Shown here one piece after another: positions 53,506 to 62,976 of a stretch of 64,000 bases of DNA. The DNA lies in NCBI GenBank assembly GCA_002255365.1, contig NCBI01000022.1:1-64000 (forward strand). Reading direction: 5' to 3'. Below the pieces are notes generated by a model. That model was not told where the DNA came from and searched no databases. It saw only the letters and a list, made by a program, of their open reading frames with translations. The DNA is from Chromatiales bacterium 21-64-14. GTDB lineage: Bacteria > Pseudomonadota > Gammaproteobacteria > 21-64-14. Both the position numbers and the translations under genes were made by a program. How positions within the stretch are numbered: position 1 is the stretch's first letter; each line of letters begins with the position of its first letter.

Positions 53506-54177
53506 CTAGCGGTTGTTCCCGCTGAAAGCCGCGAGTAGCTGCAACAGGCTCAGGAACAGGTTGTAGATGGCGACGTATAGGGAAATGGTCGCCATGATGT
53601 AATTGGTCTCGCCCCCATGCACCAGCAGGCTGGTCTGGTAGAGGATATAGCCCCCCATCAGCAGCACGAACATTGCGGATACCGCCAGGGACAAGGCCGG
53701 AATGGCGAACAGCATCGCCGCTAGACCAGCCAGGAACGCCACCAGGATTCCCATCATCACGAACCCTGCGATGAAGCTGAAGTCCTTGCGGCTGATCAGG
53801 GCGTACGCCGACAGCCCCAGGAATATCGCGCCGGTCCCGCCCAGGGCGTTCATCACGATCTGGCCGCCGTTAGGTAGACTCAGATAGAGGCTGATCACCG
53901 GTCCCAGGGTGTAGCCCATGAATCCGGTCAGGGCAAACACCGACACCAACCCCCACGCGCTGTTGCGCAGGGCGCTGGTGAGATAGAGCAGCCCGAAATA
54001 GCCCAGGAGCACCACCCACCAGGTAACGGGCGCCGCGTGACTGACCACCGCCCAACCCGCCATGGCCGCGCTGAACAGCAGCGTCAGTGACAGCAGCAGG
54101 TAGGTGCTGCGTATGACCTTGTTGACTGCCAGGCCACGGCCCGCAGTCTGGGTAATCGTATCTGGATAGGGTCTCAT
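53506..54177 (-). CDS. BAX inhibitor-1-like membrane protein (YccA type)
   Basis: A 223-residue integral membrane protein with seven hydrophobic helices and the family C-terminal region (GGYILYQTSLLVHGGETNYI, then ATISLYVAIYNLFLSLLQLL). Relatives such as YccA modulate FtsH protease. Start ATG at 54177; the first ~17 residues are polar. Confidence 0.88.
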   Translation of the reverse strand: MRPYPDTITQTAGRGLAVNKVIRSTYLLLSLTLLFSAAMAGWAVVSHAAPVTWWVVLLGYFGLLYLTSALRNSAWGLVSVFALTGFMGYTLGPVISLYLSLPNGGQIVMNALGGTGAIFLGLSAYALISRKDFSFIAGFVMMGILVAFLAGLAAMLFAIPALSLAVSAMFVLLMGGYILYQTSLLVHGGETNYIMATISLYVAIYNLFLSLLQLLAAFSGNNR

Positions 54178-54340
54178 GGTGTACGGCGCCTCCCGATTCG
54201 ACAGCGACGGCCGAGCCGTCCCGATGCCACGTTAGAGCGCAAGCGCGCTGTAGGGTTCCAGGATAGCACGCCGGCCTTGTAGGGGGAAAATGGACCCGCT
54301 GGTGGGCAGTGTACCGGGCTTTCCGCTATGCTTCCCGGCC

Positions 54341-54428
54341 GGAGAGGTGGCTGAGCGGTCGAAAGCGGCGGTCTTGAAAACCGCTGACCCGCGAGGGTCC
54401 GGGGGTTCGAATCCCTCCCTCTCCGCCA
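54341..54428 (+). tRNA. tRNA-Ser (UGA)
   Basis: An 88-nt class II tRNA with acceptor GGAGAGG/CCTCTCC, encoded GCCA end, anticodon loop CTTGAAA (anticodon TGA) in a CGGT/ACCG stem, a long variable arm and GGTTCGAATCC T-loop. It reads UCA and UCG codons. An integrase remnant follows within 90 bases. Confidence 0.97.
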
Positions 54429-54516
54429 ATTATCTCCCAGGCATTGAAGGCCATGTAGCCCTTGGCCCTTTCAGTACCTATACGTATCCGACTGGTACAC
54501 CGCGGAGGTACACCGG

Positions 54517-54666
54517 ATGTCGGATATGAGCCTGCAAAACCATCTGCTTAGACGTCACTCGACCTACTATTTCCGCGCCAAGATCCCTGTGGATCTCCAC
54601 TTTCTTCGCCCCCGCGGGTCGAGGGATGACAAACTTGATCCTTGGAGGCGCCTGCCAAGCCGATGA
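54517..54666 (+). pseudogene. Remnant of a tyrosine recombinase (integrase) gene
   Basis: A 49-codon open frame beginning ATG at 54517 reads NHLLRRHSTYYFRAKIPVDL, the typical N-terminus of phage-type site-specific integrases, then loses homology and stops. The position just downstream of tRNA-Ser is the usual site of such integrases. It indicates an old island insertion, now decayed; the catalytic domain is missing. Confidence 0.6.
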
Positions 54667-54688
54667 TCCTTCCTCTACCTGGCGCGTC

Positions 54689-55864
54689 TCACCCTCGACG
54701 CGTGCTTCGGGAGCACGCTGACCGCTTGCTGGCGTGTGACGCGCAGACCTCGTCGTAGATCGCCTCGAGCTCTGTGACCAGCTGGCGGTTGTCGAACTCG
54801 GACTCCATCTTCTGCCGCGCCGCTCCCGCGAGGCGTTGTCGGAGGGCCTCGTCCGTGAGCACCTCCCGGAGCCGCTCGCCCATACCCTGCCAGTCTCGCT
54901 CGGTCACGAGGTAACCTGTCACGCCATCGTCGATGCTCTCGGGGATGCCACCGTGCAGGGTCCCGATCGGTACCGTGCCCGAAGCGGCCGCCTCTTTGAC
55001 GACGATGAGTCCCGACTCGCGATTGCCATCACCGGCCACAACGCTCGGCGCCAGCAGCACTTTGGTCTGGGCGAGAATTTCAGCCACACGCTCATTGGTC
55101 TGCCCCCCGACGAACTCGACGCGTGCGGCGATCCCCAGCTCCTGACACAGCGACATCAGGCTCCGCTTGCGTTCCCCGTGCCCGACCACCACCAGCCGGG
55201 GCTTATCGTCCATCACGTGACAGGCGTGTGCAAATGCCCGGAGGCCATACTCGAAGCCCTTTTTTTCGACGAGGCGCCCTACCATGGCGACCAGTGGCTC
55301 CGAACGCTCAGCCCTGAACGCAAATCGCTCGAGATCCACTCCGAGCCGGTGAACGCGCAGCCGATCGGGCGGGACACCAAGGTCCAGCAACAGGCGTTCG
55401 AGCTCCTTCGAGGCGCAGATCCCCAGGGTCAGCTGTCGAAGCATGGCGCGGCTGGCGAGAGCGTAGGGCAGGTGGACCGGTAGAAAGCGGCGCGGGCTCG
55501 ACAGCAAGGGGACGTCGTAGCCGTGAAACGTCACCACCAGCGGCAGCGAGTGCACGCACGCGAAGTTCTGGGCGTAGGCGCCGGCCGGGCCAAAGTGAGC
55601 ATGAACCAGATCGAACCGACGCCGCTCGAAGGTACGATCGAAGTGGCGACTGCGACCGCGTACCACGTAGGCCGGTTTGGCGACGTGCACACGAGGAAAC
55701 GGAAACCGGGGCGCGTTGAACCTGCGCCAGGCGAAGACATCCGCCTCGTAACGCTGGTAGTGCCGTAGTTGCTCATAGACGAAGACCTGTGAGCTCGGCA
55801 GGAAGTTCGTGCAAAACACCGCGACGCGCCTGGCATACGCCGTGCGGGCGTCTGGGTCATTCAT
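54689..55864 (-). CDS. Glycosyltransferase family 4 (group 1)
   Basis: A GT-B glycosyltransferase of about 391 residues. The N-terminal half shows VAVFCTNFLPSSQVFVYEQL and LVHAHFGPAGAYAQ; the C-terminal half has LVAMVGRLVEKKGFEYGLRAF and the nucleotide-sugar motif around EAAASGTVPIGTLHGGIPE. Acceptor unknown, probably surface polysaccharide. The frame is open upstream to 56122 but that part is Arg/Gly-rich shadow; ATG at 55864 fits the family. It lies beside the integrase remnant and may be island cargo. Confidence 0.82.
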   Translation of the reverse strand: MNDPDARTAYARRVAVFCTNFLPSSQVFVYEQLRHYQRYEADVFAWRRFNAPRFPFPRVHVAKPAYVVRGRSRHFDRTFERRRFDLVHAHFGPAGAYAQNFACVHSLPLVVTFHGYDVPLLSSPRRFLPVHLPYALASRAMLRQLTLGICASKELERLLLDLGVPPDRLRVHRLGVDLERFAFRAERSEPLVAMVGRLVEKKGFEYGLRAFAHACHVMDDKPRLVVVGHGERKRSLMSLCQELGIAARVEFVGGQTNERVAEILAQTKVLLAPSVVAGDGNRESGLIVVKEAAASGTVPIGTLHGGIPESIDDGVTGYLVTERDWQGMGERLREVLTDEALRQRLAGAARQKMESEFDNRQLVTELEAIYDEVCASHASKRSACSRSTRRG

Positions 55865-56377
55865 CTCGGCACCGTGGATCACTGGCATACCGCAGCAGCG
55901 TGCAAAACGTGCGCAATCGCGGCGCGCGCCCGGGCATCCATGCTGCCTGCCGGGCGGCAACCCAAACTGGCGCTGGGCAAGCGTAACCCTGACGCGATAG
56001 GCTCCGATCCTTCTCCCACGCCGCCCCCCGGGGCAAGCGACGGAGCCCCATTCCGCCATGTCATGAAACTCTGCTCCTAAGCCACCAGCTTTCAGGGAAA
56101 CAATCAGGCCGTGGCTATCCACGGGCTCCGTACGGGCTTAATCAGACGACGCCAGCGCAGGAGCGTGAAATATGCACGTATTTGCCCCCACGTTTGACTA
56201 CGCGGCTGCGGAGTCGTTCACGGTGTCGGCTCCTCTCGGGCTTAGTGCCCCCCCAGGGGCGAACCGGTATGTCAGTAAAAGTCCTACAAAGAGGCCCCAA
56301 GAAATTGCACAATAGTGTCAGTTCAATGCCGATATGGCAGAGTAGTGACTGGGCAATTGGCAGGGCCGTGGCATGCC
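55865..56377. other. Gap between the glycosyltransferase and the UvrY-like gene
   Basis: About 510 bases between divergent genes with no supportable gene. It should carry both promoters. A slightly AT-richer part at 56270-56345 precedes the regulator gene; no clear hexamer pair was fixed. Confidence 0.4.
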
Positions 56378-57037
56378 ATGATTCGCGTACTCCTGATCGA
56401 CAGTCAACGCCTGGTGCGGGCCGGGCTGCGCCGGATCCTGGGTGAGGGCCCGGGAATCCACGTAGTGGGGGAGGCGGACAACCCAGGCGATGCGCTGGCC
56501 TTGCTCGGGTGCGAGAACCCGGACGTGGTGCTCATGGATGTGCGGGTTCCCAGTCCCGGGGGCTTGGACGGCGTGCGTGCGTTGCTGGCTCAGGCCGCGG
56601 GCCTGAAACTCATCCTGTTGACGCCGCCGGGCGGCGAGTCCTATCCCAGTGCGCTGCTGGAAAGCGGCGCCACCGGGTTCCTGAGCAAAGGCTGCTCGGT
56701 GGAGGAGTTCATCACTGCGATCCACAAGGTTCACCACGGCGAGCGTTACGTGGGAGCCGACATCGCGCAGCAATTGGCCCATTCGCTGCTGCCGGGCGGT
56801 GAACGTTCACCATTCGAAGCGCTGTCGCGGCGCGAACTGGAGGTCATGTCCCTGCTGACCCAGGGATATACGGTGCAGACCATCGCCGAGCAGCTGGGTT
56901 TGAGCCCCAAGACCATTAACACCTACCGCTACCGGCTGTACGGCAAGCTGGGTATCGCCAACGACGTTGAATTGACTCGCGTGGCGATCCGTTATGGGTT
57001 GACCGATACCGCCGCCCTACCCCCCGCGGTGTTGTAA
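56378..57037 (+). CDS. uvrY: UvrY/GacA-type response regulator
   Basis: A 219-residue response regulator with a receiver (MIRVLLIDSQ start, Asp54 in VVLMDVRVP, Lys in GFLSKG) and a LuxR-type helix-turn-helix (LSRRELEVMSLLTQGYTVQTIAEQLG). UvrY answers BarA-like kinases and drives CsrB-type small RNAs. The acidic pair of the receiver is reduced to one Asp (IDSQ), which is unusual. The uvrY-uvrC-pgsA-tRNA order is the gammaproteobacterial norm. An upstream in-frame start at 56315 is not favoured. Confidence 0.85.
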   Translation: MIRVLLIDSQRLVRAGLRRILGEGPGIHVVGEADNPGDALALLGCENPDVVLMDVRVPSPGGLDGVRALLAQAAGLKLILLTPPGGESYPSALLESGATGFLSKGCSVEEFITAIHKVHHGERYVGADIAQQLAHSLLPGGERSPFEALSRRELEVMSLLTQGYTVQTIAEQLGLSPKTINTYRYRLYGKLGIANDVELTRVAIRYGLTDTAALPPAVL

Positions 57038-57191
57038 CACGCCGGCATTCCATTCCCATGCCATGAACCCCCGGGCGCGCGTCGCCTGCGGGCGCGTTTT
57101 GTGACCGGGTCGGCGGCTTGGAATTGTAGCGCTAAAGAAACCGCGCGGTTTGCCGCTAAATTGTTTGGGTGCTCTTGCCTGGATTTTGGTG

Positions 57192-57830
57192 ATGATCCGC
57201 GTCCTTTTGATCGACAACCATGTGCTGGTGCGCGACGGACTCCGCCGTTTGCTTGAAGACGGCCAGGAAGTCCGCGTGGCGGGGGCAGTGGAGGACTGCC
57301 GCGAGGCCGCGGCGCTGCTCGCGCGGCGCGTCGCCGACGTGGCTCTGTTCGCAGTCAACGCGCCTGATATCGGGATCGTGGACGGGATTGCACGTCTGCA
57401 GCGCCATTTCCCCGCCCTGAAACTGATACTGATTACGGAGCACGTCAACTTCATCATGCCCCATGGGTGGGCCAAACGTGCGGTGTCTGGTTTTCTCAGC
57501 AAGCAGGTATCTCTGGAAGAGCTGATCCAGGCCATCCGGCAGGTGGCCTCCGGGAAGCGGTACGTCAGTCAGGATACGGCTCATCATTGGGCCATGCGGC
57601 GCCTGAACGGGCATGGGCCCGCGCCGTTCGGCGATCTGTCGCATCGGGAAATGCAGGTGTTGCTCCTGGTGAGCCAGGGAAAATCAGTGGGCGAGATTTC
57701 CACCCGGTTGTGCCTGAGCCCGAAGACTGTCCATACCTATCGGCAACGGCTACGGGGCAAACTAGGGGTGCGATCCGAGGTGGAGATGGTGCGTCTGGCG
57801 CACCACCATGGGATGATCGTAGATGCCTGA
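57192..57830 (+). CDS. Second UvrY-like regulator with a degenerate receiver
   Basis: A 212-residue paralogue of the preceding gene with a LuxR-type C-terminus (LSHREMQVLLLVSQGKSVGEISTRLC; SPKTVHTYRQRLRGKLG). At residue 54, where the first regulator has the phospho-acceptor Asp (VVLMDV), this reads ALFAVN, so Asp is Ala. The Lys in FLSKQ is kept. It is likely not controlled by phosphorylation. A tandem duplication is the simplest origin. ATG at 57192; an in-frame ATG at 57150 is less likely. Confidence 0.85.
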   Translation: MIRVLLIDNHVLVRDGLRRLLEDGQEVRVAGAVEDCREAAALLARRVADVALFAVNAPDIGIVDGIARLQRHFPALKLILITEHVNFIMPHGWAKRAVSGFLSKQVSLEELIQAIRQVASGKRYVSQDTAHHWAMRRLNGHGPAPFGDLSHREMQVLLLVSQGKSVGEISTRLCLSPKTVHTYRQRLRGKLGVRSEVEMVRLAHHHGMIVDA

Positions 57831-57996
57831 CCGGGGTCCCGGTTCCCACTGCAATGGCTTCCCGGGCAACGGTTTACTTCCCCCAGTGTTAACATGATGG
57901 CAAGCACAGGAACTCGGCCGTGGCCTGGGGGCCCGGATCTACCGGCCGCGGGCACCCCGATCCCGTCGCGGCGGCAAGCGAGAAGGAACTTCCATC

Positions 57997-59430
57997 ATGA
58001 GCGAAAACCGCATCCGTGCGCCCGAACTACCGGATTCATTGGAGTGGCTGAACATTGATGGCCCCCTGCGCCTGTCCGAGCAACTCGGGAAGGTGGTATT
58101 GCTGGATTTCTGGACCTACTGTTGCATCAACTGCATGCATGTGCTTCCGGACCTGCGCTATCTCGAACAGAAATATCCCGATGCCCTGACCGTGATCGGC
58201 CTGCACTCGCCCAAGTTCCCACAGGAGCGGGTCGCGGCCCATGTGCGCAAGGCGATCAACCGGTACCACATACGACATCCGGTTGCCAATGACCCGAAGT
58301 TTCAGGTCTGGCGCCAATACGGGATCCGCGCTTGGCCCACGGTGATATTCATCGACCCGGAAGGCTACGTGGTGGGGGCGCTGCCCGGAGAAGGCCGCCG
58401 CCGTCAGTTGGATCAATTGATCCAACGGCACCTGAATCAAGCGGAGCGGCAGGGGCTGCGCCGCGCCCCGACCGTGACCCCGCGGCCTCATCCGGAACCC
58501 CGGGTGCCCCTGAGTTTTCCCGGTAAGGTCTGCGCGAGCTCCGATCGGGTCTACCTGAGCGACAGCGGCCACAACCGCATCCTGGAGTTGCGGCCCAATG
58601 GCACGGTGGTACGCGTGTTCGGATCCGGTTCCCTGGGGCTGGTGGATGGGCGACTCGAGGAATCGTCCTTCAACGACCCCCAAGGCTTGACGCGTGCCGA
58701 TGAGTTTCTGTTCGTTGCGGATACCGGCAACCACGCCATCCGCAAGATCCATCTGTTGAGCGGCGAGGTGCAGACCATCGCCGGCAACGGGACCCTGGGG
58801 CGGCACGCCGGCGAGCGTTTCGACGATCCGCTCCAGGCACCCCTGAACTCGCCCTGGGACGTGGCCTATGACGACGGCGTGCTCTATATCGCCATGGCGG
58901 GGCAACACCAGATCTGGGCCATGGACCTGAAACGAAGCACTTTGGGCGTCCATACCGGCTCCGGCCGCGAGGATATCGTCGATGGGCCCTGCAAACTGGC
59001 CGCCATGGCCCAACCCTCGGGTCTCGCCCTCGCCGCTGGACGCCTGTATGTGGCCGACGCGGAGACCTCTTCGATCCGTGTAGTAGACCTGACGGCGGAG
59101 CGCCTCGACACGTTGGTGGGAATCGGCCTGTTCGAGTTCGGAGATCAGGATGGGATCGGGGTGGACGCGCGCCTCCAACACCCCTTAGGTGTGGCTTGGG
59201 ATGCGGGGCGGGACGTCCTGTGGATCGCGGATTCATACAATAATAAAATAAAACGTTTAGATGTGACTACTCATTCTATTTCTACATTAAATTTGGACCA
59301 TCCGCTGGAGGAACCCGGCGGAATCAGCAGCGCTGGTGACACCCTGTGGGTGGCCAACACCAATGCCCACACGCTGCTGCGGGTGGACCCGGTGCGGGGC
59401 CACGTCGAGGTGGTGGAGGTACCGGCTTAA
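57997..59430 (+). CDS. Thioredoxin-like protein with NHL-repeat propeller
   Basis: A 477-residue protein without signal peptide. Residues ~20-150 are a TlpA-like thioredoxin domain with the Cys motif WTYCCINC and AWPTVIFIDPEG (cis-Pro); residues ~165-470 form an NHL beta-propeller (repeats such as ILELRPNGTVVRVFG, DTGNHAIRKIHLLSGEVQTIAG). Relatives occur widely but the substrate is unknown. Codons at 59231-59296 (residues ~412-433) are strikingly AT-rich, against the general GC-rich use. Confidence 0.85.
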   Translation: MSENRIRAPELPDSLEWLNIDGPLRLSEQLGKVVLLDFWTYCCINCMHVLPDLRYLEQKYPDALTVIGLHSPKFPQERVAAHVRKAINRYHIRHPVANDPKFQVWRQYGIRAWPTVIFIDPEGYVVGALPGEGRRRQLDQLIQRHLNQAERQGLRRAPTVTPRPHPEPRVPLSFPGKVCASSDRVYLSDSGHNRILELRPNGTVVRVFGSGSLGLVDGRLEESSFNDPQGLTRADEFLFVADTGNHAIRKIHLLSGEVQTIAGNGTLGRHAGERFDDPLQAPLNSPWDVAYDDGVLYIAMAGQHQIWAMDLKRSTLGVHTGSGREDIVDGPCKLAAMAQPSGLALAAGRLYVADAETSSIRVVDLTAERLDTLVGIGLFEFGDQDGIGVDARLQHPLGVAWDAGRDVLWIADSYNNKIKRLDVTTHSISTLNLDHPLEEPGGISSAGDTLWVANTNAHTLLRVDPVRGHVEVVEVPA

Positions 59431-59529
59431 GCCCCATCGTTATAGCGCAACCGGCTGCGGACAAGTGACCGGAAGCGGTAAGTACGGTGCACAGATCGCC
59501 TTCGTTGGCCGCAGGGGTGGAGGGAATCG

Positions 59530-61386
59530 ATGCCGTATAATTGCCCCATGAAGGAACCCTGTATCTCCAACTCCTTTGACGCGCGGGGGTTCTTGCGCAC
59601 CGTATCCCATCGGCCGGGCGTCTATCGGATGGTGGACAGTAGCGGTCAGGCGCTCTATGTAGGCAAGGCCCGGGACCTGCGCAAGCGTCTGGGGAATTAT
59701 TTCCGCAGCGGCGGCAACAGCCACAAGACCCGAGCGATGATGGAGCAGATGCACCATGTGGAGGTCACGGTCACCCACACTGAGGCAGAGGCGCTGCTCC
59801 TCGAGTGCCACCTCATCAAAGACCTGCGGCCGCGCTACAACATCCTGCTGCGGGATGACAAAAGTTATCCATATATCCAGGTATCCATCGAGGACGAGTA
59901 TCCACGGATGGCTTTCCACCGCGGCGCGAAACGGGCACGCGGGCGCTATTTCGGCCCCTACCCATCCGCTCACTCGGTGCGCGAGAGCCTGAATCTGCTC
60001 CAGAAGCTGTTTCAGATCCGCCCTTGCGAGGACAGCGTCTTCCGCAACCGGTCGCGCCCCTGTCTGCAACACCAGATCCACCGTTGTTCGGCGCCTTGTG
60101 TCGGCCGCATCACCCCGGAGCGCTACCGGGATGACGTGCAGCACGCGGTCTTGTTTCTGGAGGGGAAGGGCGACCAGGTGATCGACACCCTGGCGGAACG
60201 CATGGAGCAGGCGGCGGCCCAGCTGGACTACGAAACGGCGGCACGCCACCGCGACCAGATCGCGAGCCTGCGCCGGGTCCGCGAACGCCAGTACGTGAGC
60301 GGGGAGGGGGGGGACCTGGACATCGTGACCGCGGCGGTGCGCGGCGGTGCCGCCTGCGTGCAGGTGTTCTTCGTACGTGCCGGCCGCAACCTGGGCAACA
60401 AGGCCTTCCATCCCCGGATCCCCGCTGAAGCGGAACCGGCGGAGATTCTCGGGGCATTCCTCTCCCAGTATTACGTCGACCGGGAGGTGCCCACGGAGAT
60501 CCTGGTGAATCACCCCCTGGATGATGCACCATTGCTGGAAACCGCGCTCGGCGCGCAAGCGGGTCACCGGGTGACCATCTCGCACCGGGTGCGCGGGGAA
60601 CGGGCGCGCTGGCTGCGGATGGCCCAGACCAACGCCGAATGTGCCCTCGACGCGCAACTTGCAAGCCGCGCGGGCATGGCAGGGCGCATGCAGCACCTAC
60701 GGGAAGTCCTGGAATTGGAGGAAGCTCCCACGCGGCTGGAGTGTTTCGATATCAGCCACACCATGGGCGAGGCGGCTACCGCTTCCTGCGTGGTGTTCAA
60801 CCAGGAAGGCCCGGTGAAATCCGACTACCGGCGCTTCAATATCCAGGGCATCACCCCGGGGGACGACTACGAGGCCCTTCAGCAAGCGGTGACCCGCCGC
60901 TACACGCGGATTCAGCAAGGGGAAGGGCGCCTGCCAGAGGTGTTGTTCATCGACGGTGGCCGCGGTCAGGTCGCGCAGGCGCGGCGGGTGTTGGAGGAAC
61001 TCCAGGTGGCCGGCGTCACCGTGGTGGGCGTGGCCAAGGGCCCGGCACGGCGGCCGGGGGCGGAAGTCCTGCACCGCGCGACCGGCGGGCGCCCCATACT
61101 GCTCGCGCCGGACTCACCGGCCCTGCACCTGATCCAGCAGATCCGGGACGAGGCCCATCGCTTCGCGATCACCGGCCACCGGCAACGCCGGGCCCGGGCC
61201 CGCAATACCTCCACCCTGGAGACGATCCCGGGCGTAGGACCGAAACGCCGTCAACGGCTGCTGCGCCAGTTCGGCGGCCTGCGGGAGCTGGCGCGGGCCG
61301 GCGTGGAGGATCTTGCTGGGGTAGAGGGCATCAGCCGCGAGCTGGCCCAGCGCATCTATGATTCGCTGCACGTCACCGATCGCTGA
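59530..61386 (+). CDS. uvrC: Excinuclease ABC subunit C
   Basis: UvrC makes both incisions in nucleotide excision repair. The 618-residue product has an N-terminal GIY-YIG nuclease (GVYRMVDSSGQALYVGKA), UVR domain (QLDYETAARHRDQIASLR, ~221-238), RNase H-like C-terminal nuclease (ECFDISHTMGE; LFIDGGRGQ) and helix-hairpin-helix tail (IPGVGPKRRQRLL). The ATG at 59530 follows GGAGGG; a second Met codon at 59548 is possible. pgsA follows after five bases. Confidence 0.96.
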   Translation: MPYNCPMKEPCISNSFDARGFLRTVSHRPGVYRMVDSSGQALYVGKARDLRKRLGNYFRSGGNSHKTRAMMEQMHHVEVTVTHTEAEALLLECHLIKDLRPRYNILLRDDKSYPYIQVSIEDEYPRMAFHRGAKRARGRYFGPYPSAHSVRESLNLLQKLFQIRPCEDSVFRNRSRPCLQHQIHRCSAPCVGRITPERYRDDVQHAVLFLEGKGDQVIDTLAERMEQAAAQLDYETAARHRDQIASLRRVRERQYVSGEGGDLDIVTAAVRGGAACVQVFFVRAGRNLGNKAFHPRIPAEAEPAEILGAFLSQYYVDREVPTEILVNHPLDDAPLLETALGAQAGHRVTISHRVRGERARWLRMAQTNAECALDAQLASRAGMAGRMQHLREVLELEEAPTRLECFDISHTMGEAATASCVVFNQEGPVKSDYRRFNIQGITPGDDYEALQQAVTRRYTRIQQGEGRLPEVLFIDGGRGQVAQARRVLEELQVAGVTVVGVAKGPARRPGAEVLHRATGGRPILLAPDSPALHLIQQIRDEAHRFAITGHRQRRARARNTSTLETIPGVGPKRRQRLLRQFGGLRELARAGVEDLAGVEGISRELAQRIYDSLHVTDR

Positions 61387-61391
61387 GGCCC

Positions 61392-61952
61392 ATGATCTTC
61401 AGCATCCCCAATCTGCTCACTTGGTTACGCATCGTCCTGATTCCGGTGTTCGTGCTGGTCTTCTATCTGCCATTCACCTGGGCCCGGGCGGCTTGCGCGG
61501 TGTTGTTTGCCGTCGCCTCTATCACGGATTGGCTGGACGGCTACCTGGCGCGCCGCCTGGGACAGACCTCCAGCTTCGGGGCGTTTCTGGACCCGGTGGC
61601 GGACAAGCTGATGGTGGCGGTGGCGCTGGTCCTGCTGGTCCAGGGCGATCCACATCCGATGTTCGTATTGCCCGCGGTCATCATCATCGGCCGCGAAATC
61701 GCGATCTCTGCCCTGCGCGAGTGGATGGCCCACGTAGGTGAACGCACCCGGGTAGCGGTGACCGTGATCGGCAAGATCAAGACCACCGCGCAGATGGGTG
61801 CCCTGGTGCTGCTGCTGTACAAGGCTCCAGTGGGCGACTTTCCCACCTACGCGGTCGGCTTGATCCTGCTGTACACCGCAGCGGCCCTGACCTTATGGTC
61901 CATGTTTCTCTACCTGCGTTCCGCATGGCCTGCGATGAGCCGGCACGGTTAG
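61392..61952 (+). CDS. pgsA: CDP-diacylglycerol-glycerol-3-phosphate phosphatidyltransferase
   Basis: This membrane enzyme makes phosphatidylglycerol phosphate. The 186-residue product has several helices and the CDP-alcohol phosphotransferase signature, spread as DWLDGYLARRLGQ then FGAFLDPVADK. The uvrC-pgsA pairing, followed by tRNA-Gly, Cys and Leu genes, is the classic gammaproteobacterial order. Confidence 0.95.
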   Translation: MIFSIPNLLTWLRIVLIPVFVLVFYLPFTWARAACAVLFAVASITDWLDGYLARRLGQTSSFGAFLDPVADKLMVAVALVLLVQGDPHPMFVLPAVIIIGREIAISALREWMAHVGERTRVAVTVIGKIKTTAQMGALVLLLYKAPVGDFPTYAVGLILLYTAAALTLWSMFLYLRSAWPAMSRHG

Positions 61953-62129
61953 CCGGCCGTTGACAAACCGCCGGCCGACGCGGAAGTGGCGGGATATCTC
62001 CGTTCCCGAATACACAGTGTTTGGAACATGGAGCAATCGGCAAACCCGCACTGCGGCGCCGCGAGGCGATGACGGGCCAGCGGTCGCCGTTTTCAACCGC
62101 ATACCAGGGGCGCCGGCGCGGCGCGGTGC

Positions 62130-62157
62130 TTGACAGTAAAGGGCCCGCGGCTACAAT
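62130..62157 (+). promoter_or_regulatory. Promoter of tRNA-Gly
   Basis: TTGACA (62130-62135) is a perfect -35, with TACAAT (62152-62157) as -10 and a 16-bp spacer. Transcription would start about six bases before the mature tRNA at 62170. The GC-rich discriminator after the -10 (GACAGACCGAGCG) is partly typical of stable-RNA promoters. Confidence 0.8.
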
Positions 62158-62169
62158 GACAGACCGAGC

Positions 62170-62245
<76 letters not shown>

Positions 62246-62976
62246 CGTTCCTTTTTCTCCGGTTCCACCTGATGTACCCCCGCCTGGCGGGCGGGGCATG
62301 GTATACGTCGGTGTGTCGGAAAAATTTACACCGGCTTTCCCTGTCGCGTTTCAATTAACAGATTGAAATTACAGAAAATTATATATTCCGGTGGAATCGG
62401 TGCACTATGATCCGACATGTTGGGCTCATTATTTTGCGGAGTACACCCGGTATCCCTGGCGACGGGATTACTGATCACCGAGGGTACTTCGGCCCCTACG
62501 ATTCCCAGCAATAGCCGCTCCGTGGCCAGCACCTCGCTCGGTAGCGGCGATGGGAGCTACACGACTGGTACTGTGTCTGCGTTGCCACCGATCGTCGTGA
62601 CCATGGCCAGCTTTCCGAATCCGATCATGGCGCTGTCCAATCTGCTATCTGGGACCAAAAGCATCACCAATGCCGCCGGTGCGTTCGGCCAGCCGCCCCG
62701 AGCGGCTCAGTGGACCTATCTCGGGGCACACCCTGTCGGTGGACCTCAGCGGCGTGCGGCTTGCGGGTACTGCGATCACCTCGTATGGTTTTAATTAGGC
62801 TCGTCCCCGCCGGGCCCGGGCCGACTTCTGTGATCGTCTTGCCACGATTTGCGCGTCCGCCAACGCCCGGGCGCTAGGGTGTGGACCGCCGCGGAGCCTC
62901 TTGTTATTATCCTCGCCCCGTTGGTACCCTCGTTCCCGCTGGGTTTCGGTAGCCAACCGTGCGTCCGCATCCCTTC
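62246..62976. other. Non-genic region between tRNA-Gly and tRNA-Cys, possible decayed gene
   Basis: About 730 bases. A plus-strand frame at 62417-62794 reads Ser/Thr/Gly-rich secreted-type sequence (SRSVASTSLGSGDGSYTTGT) with no start or signal peptide I trust. Shifted by one base near its end, another frame reads HTLSVDLSGVRLAGTAITSY to a stop. The minus strand also reads openly. This may be a frameshifted remnant of a low-complexity secreted protein; it may equally be chance. A short AT-rich patch lies at 62340-62390. TTGTTA (62901-62906) and TACCCT (62925-62930) could be a weak tRNA-Cys promoter. Confidence 0.4.

Noticed and set aside
57138..57151. Perfect palindrome AAACCGCGCGGTTT before the second UvrY-like gene
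   Set aside because: It could be an operator, but a single 14-bp palindrome with no second copy noticed is too little to claim a regulatory site.
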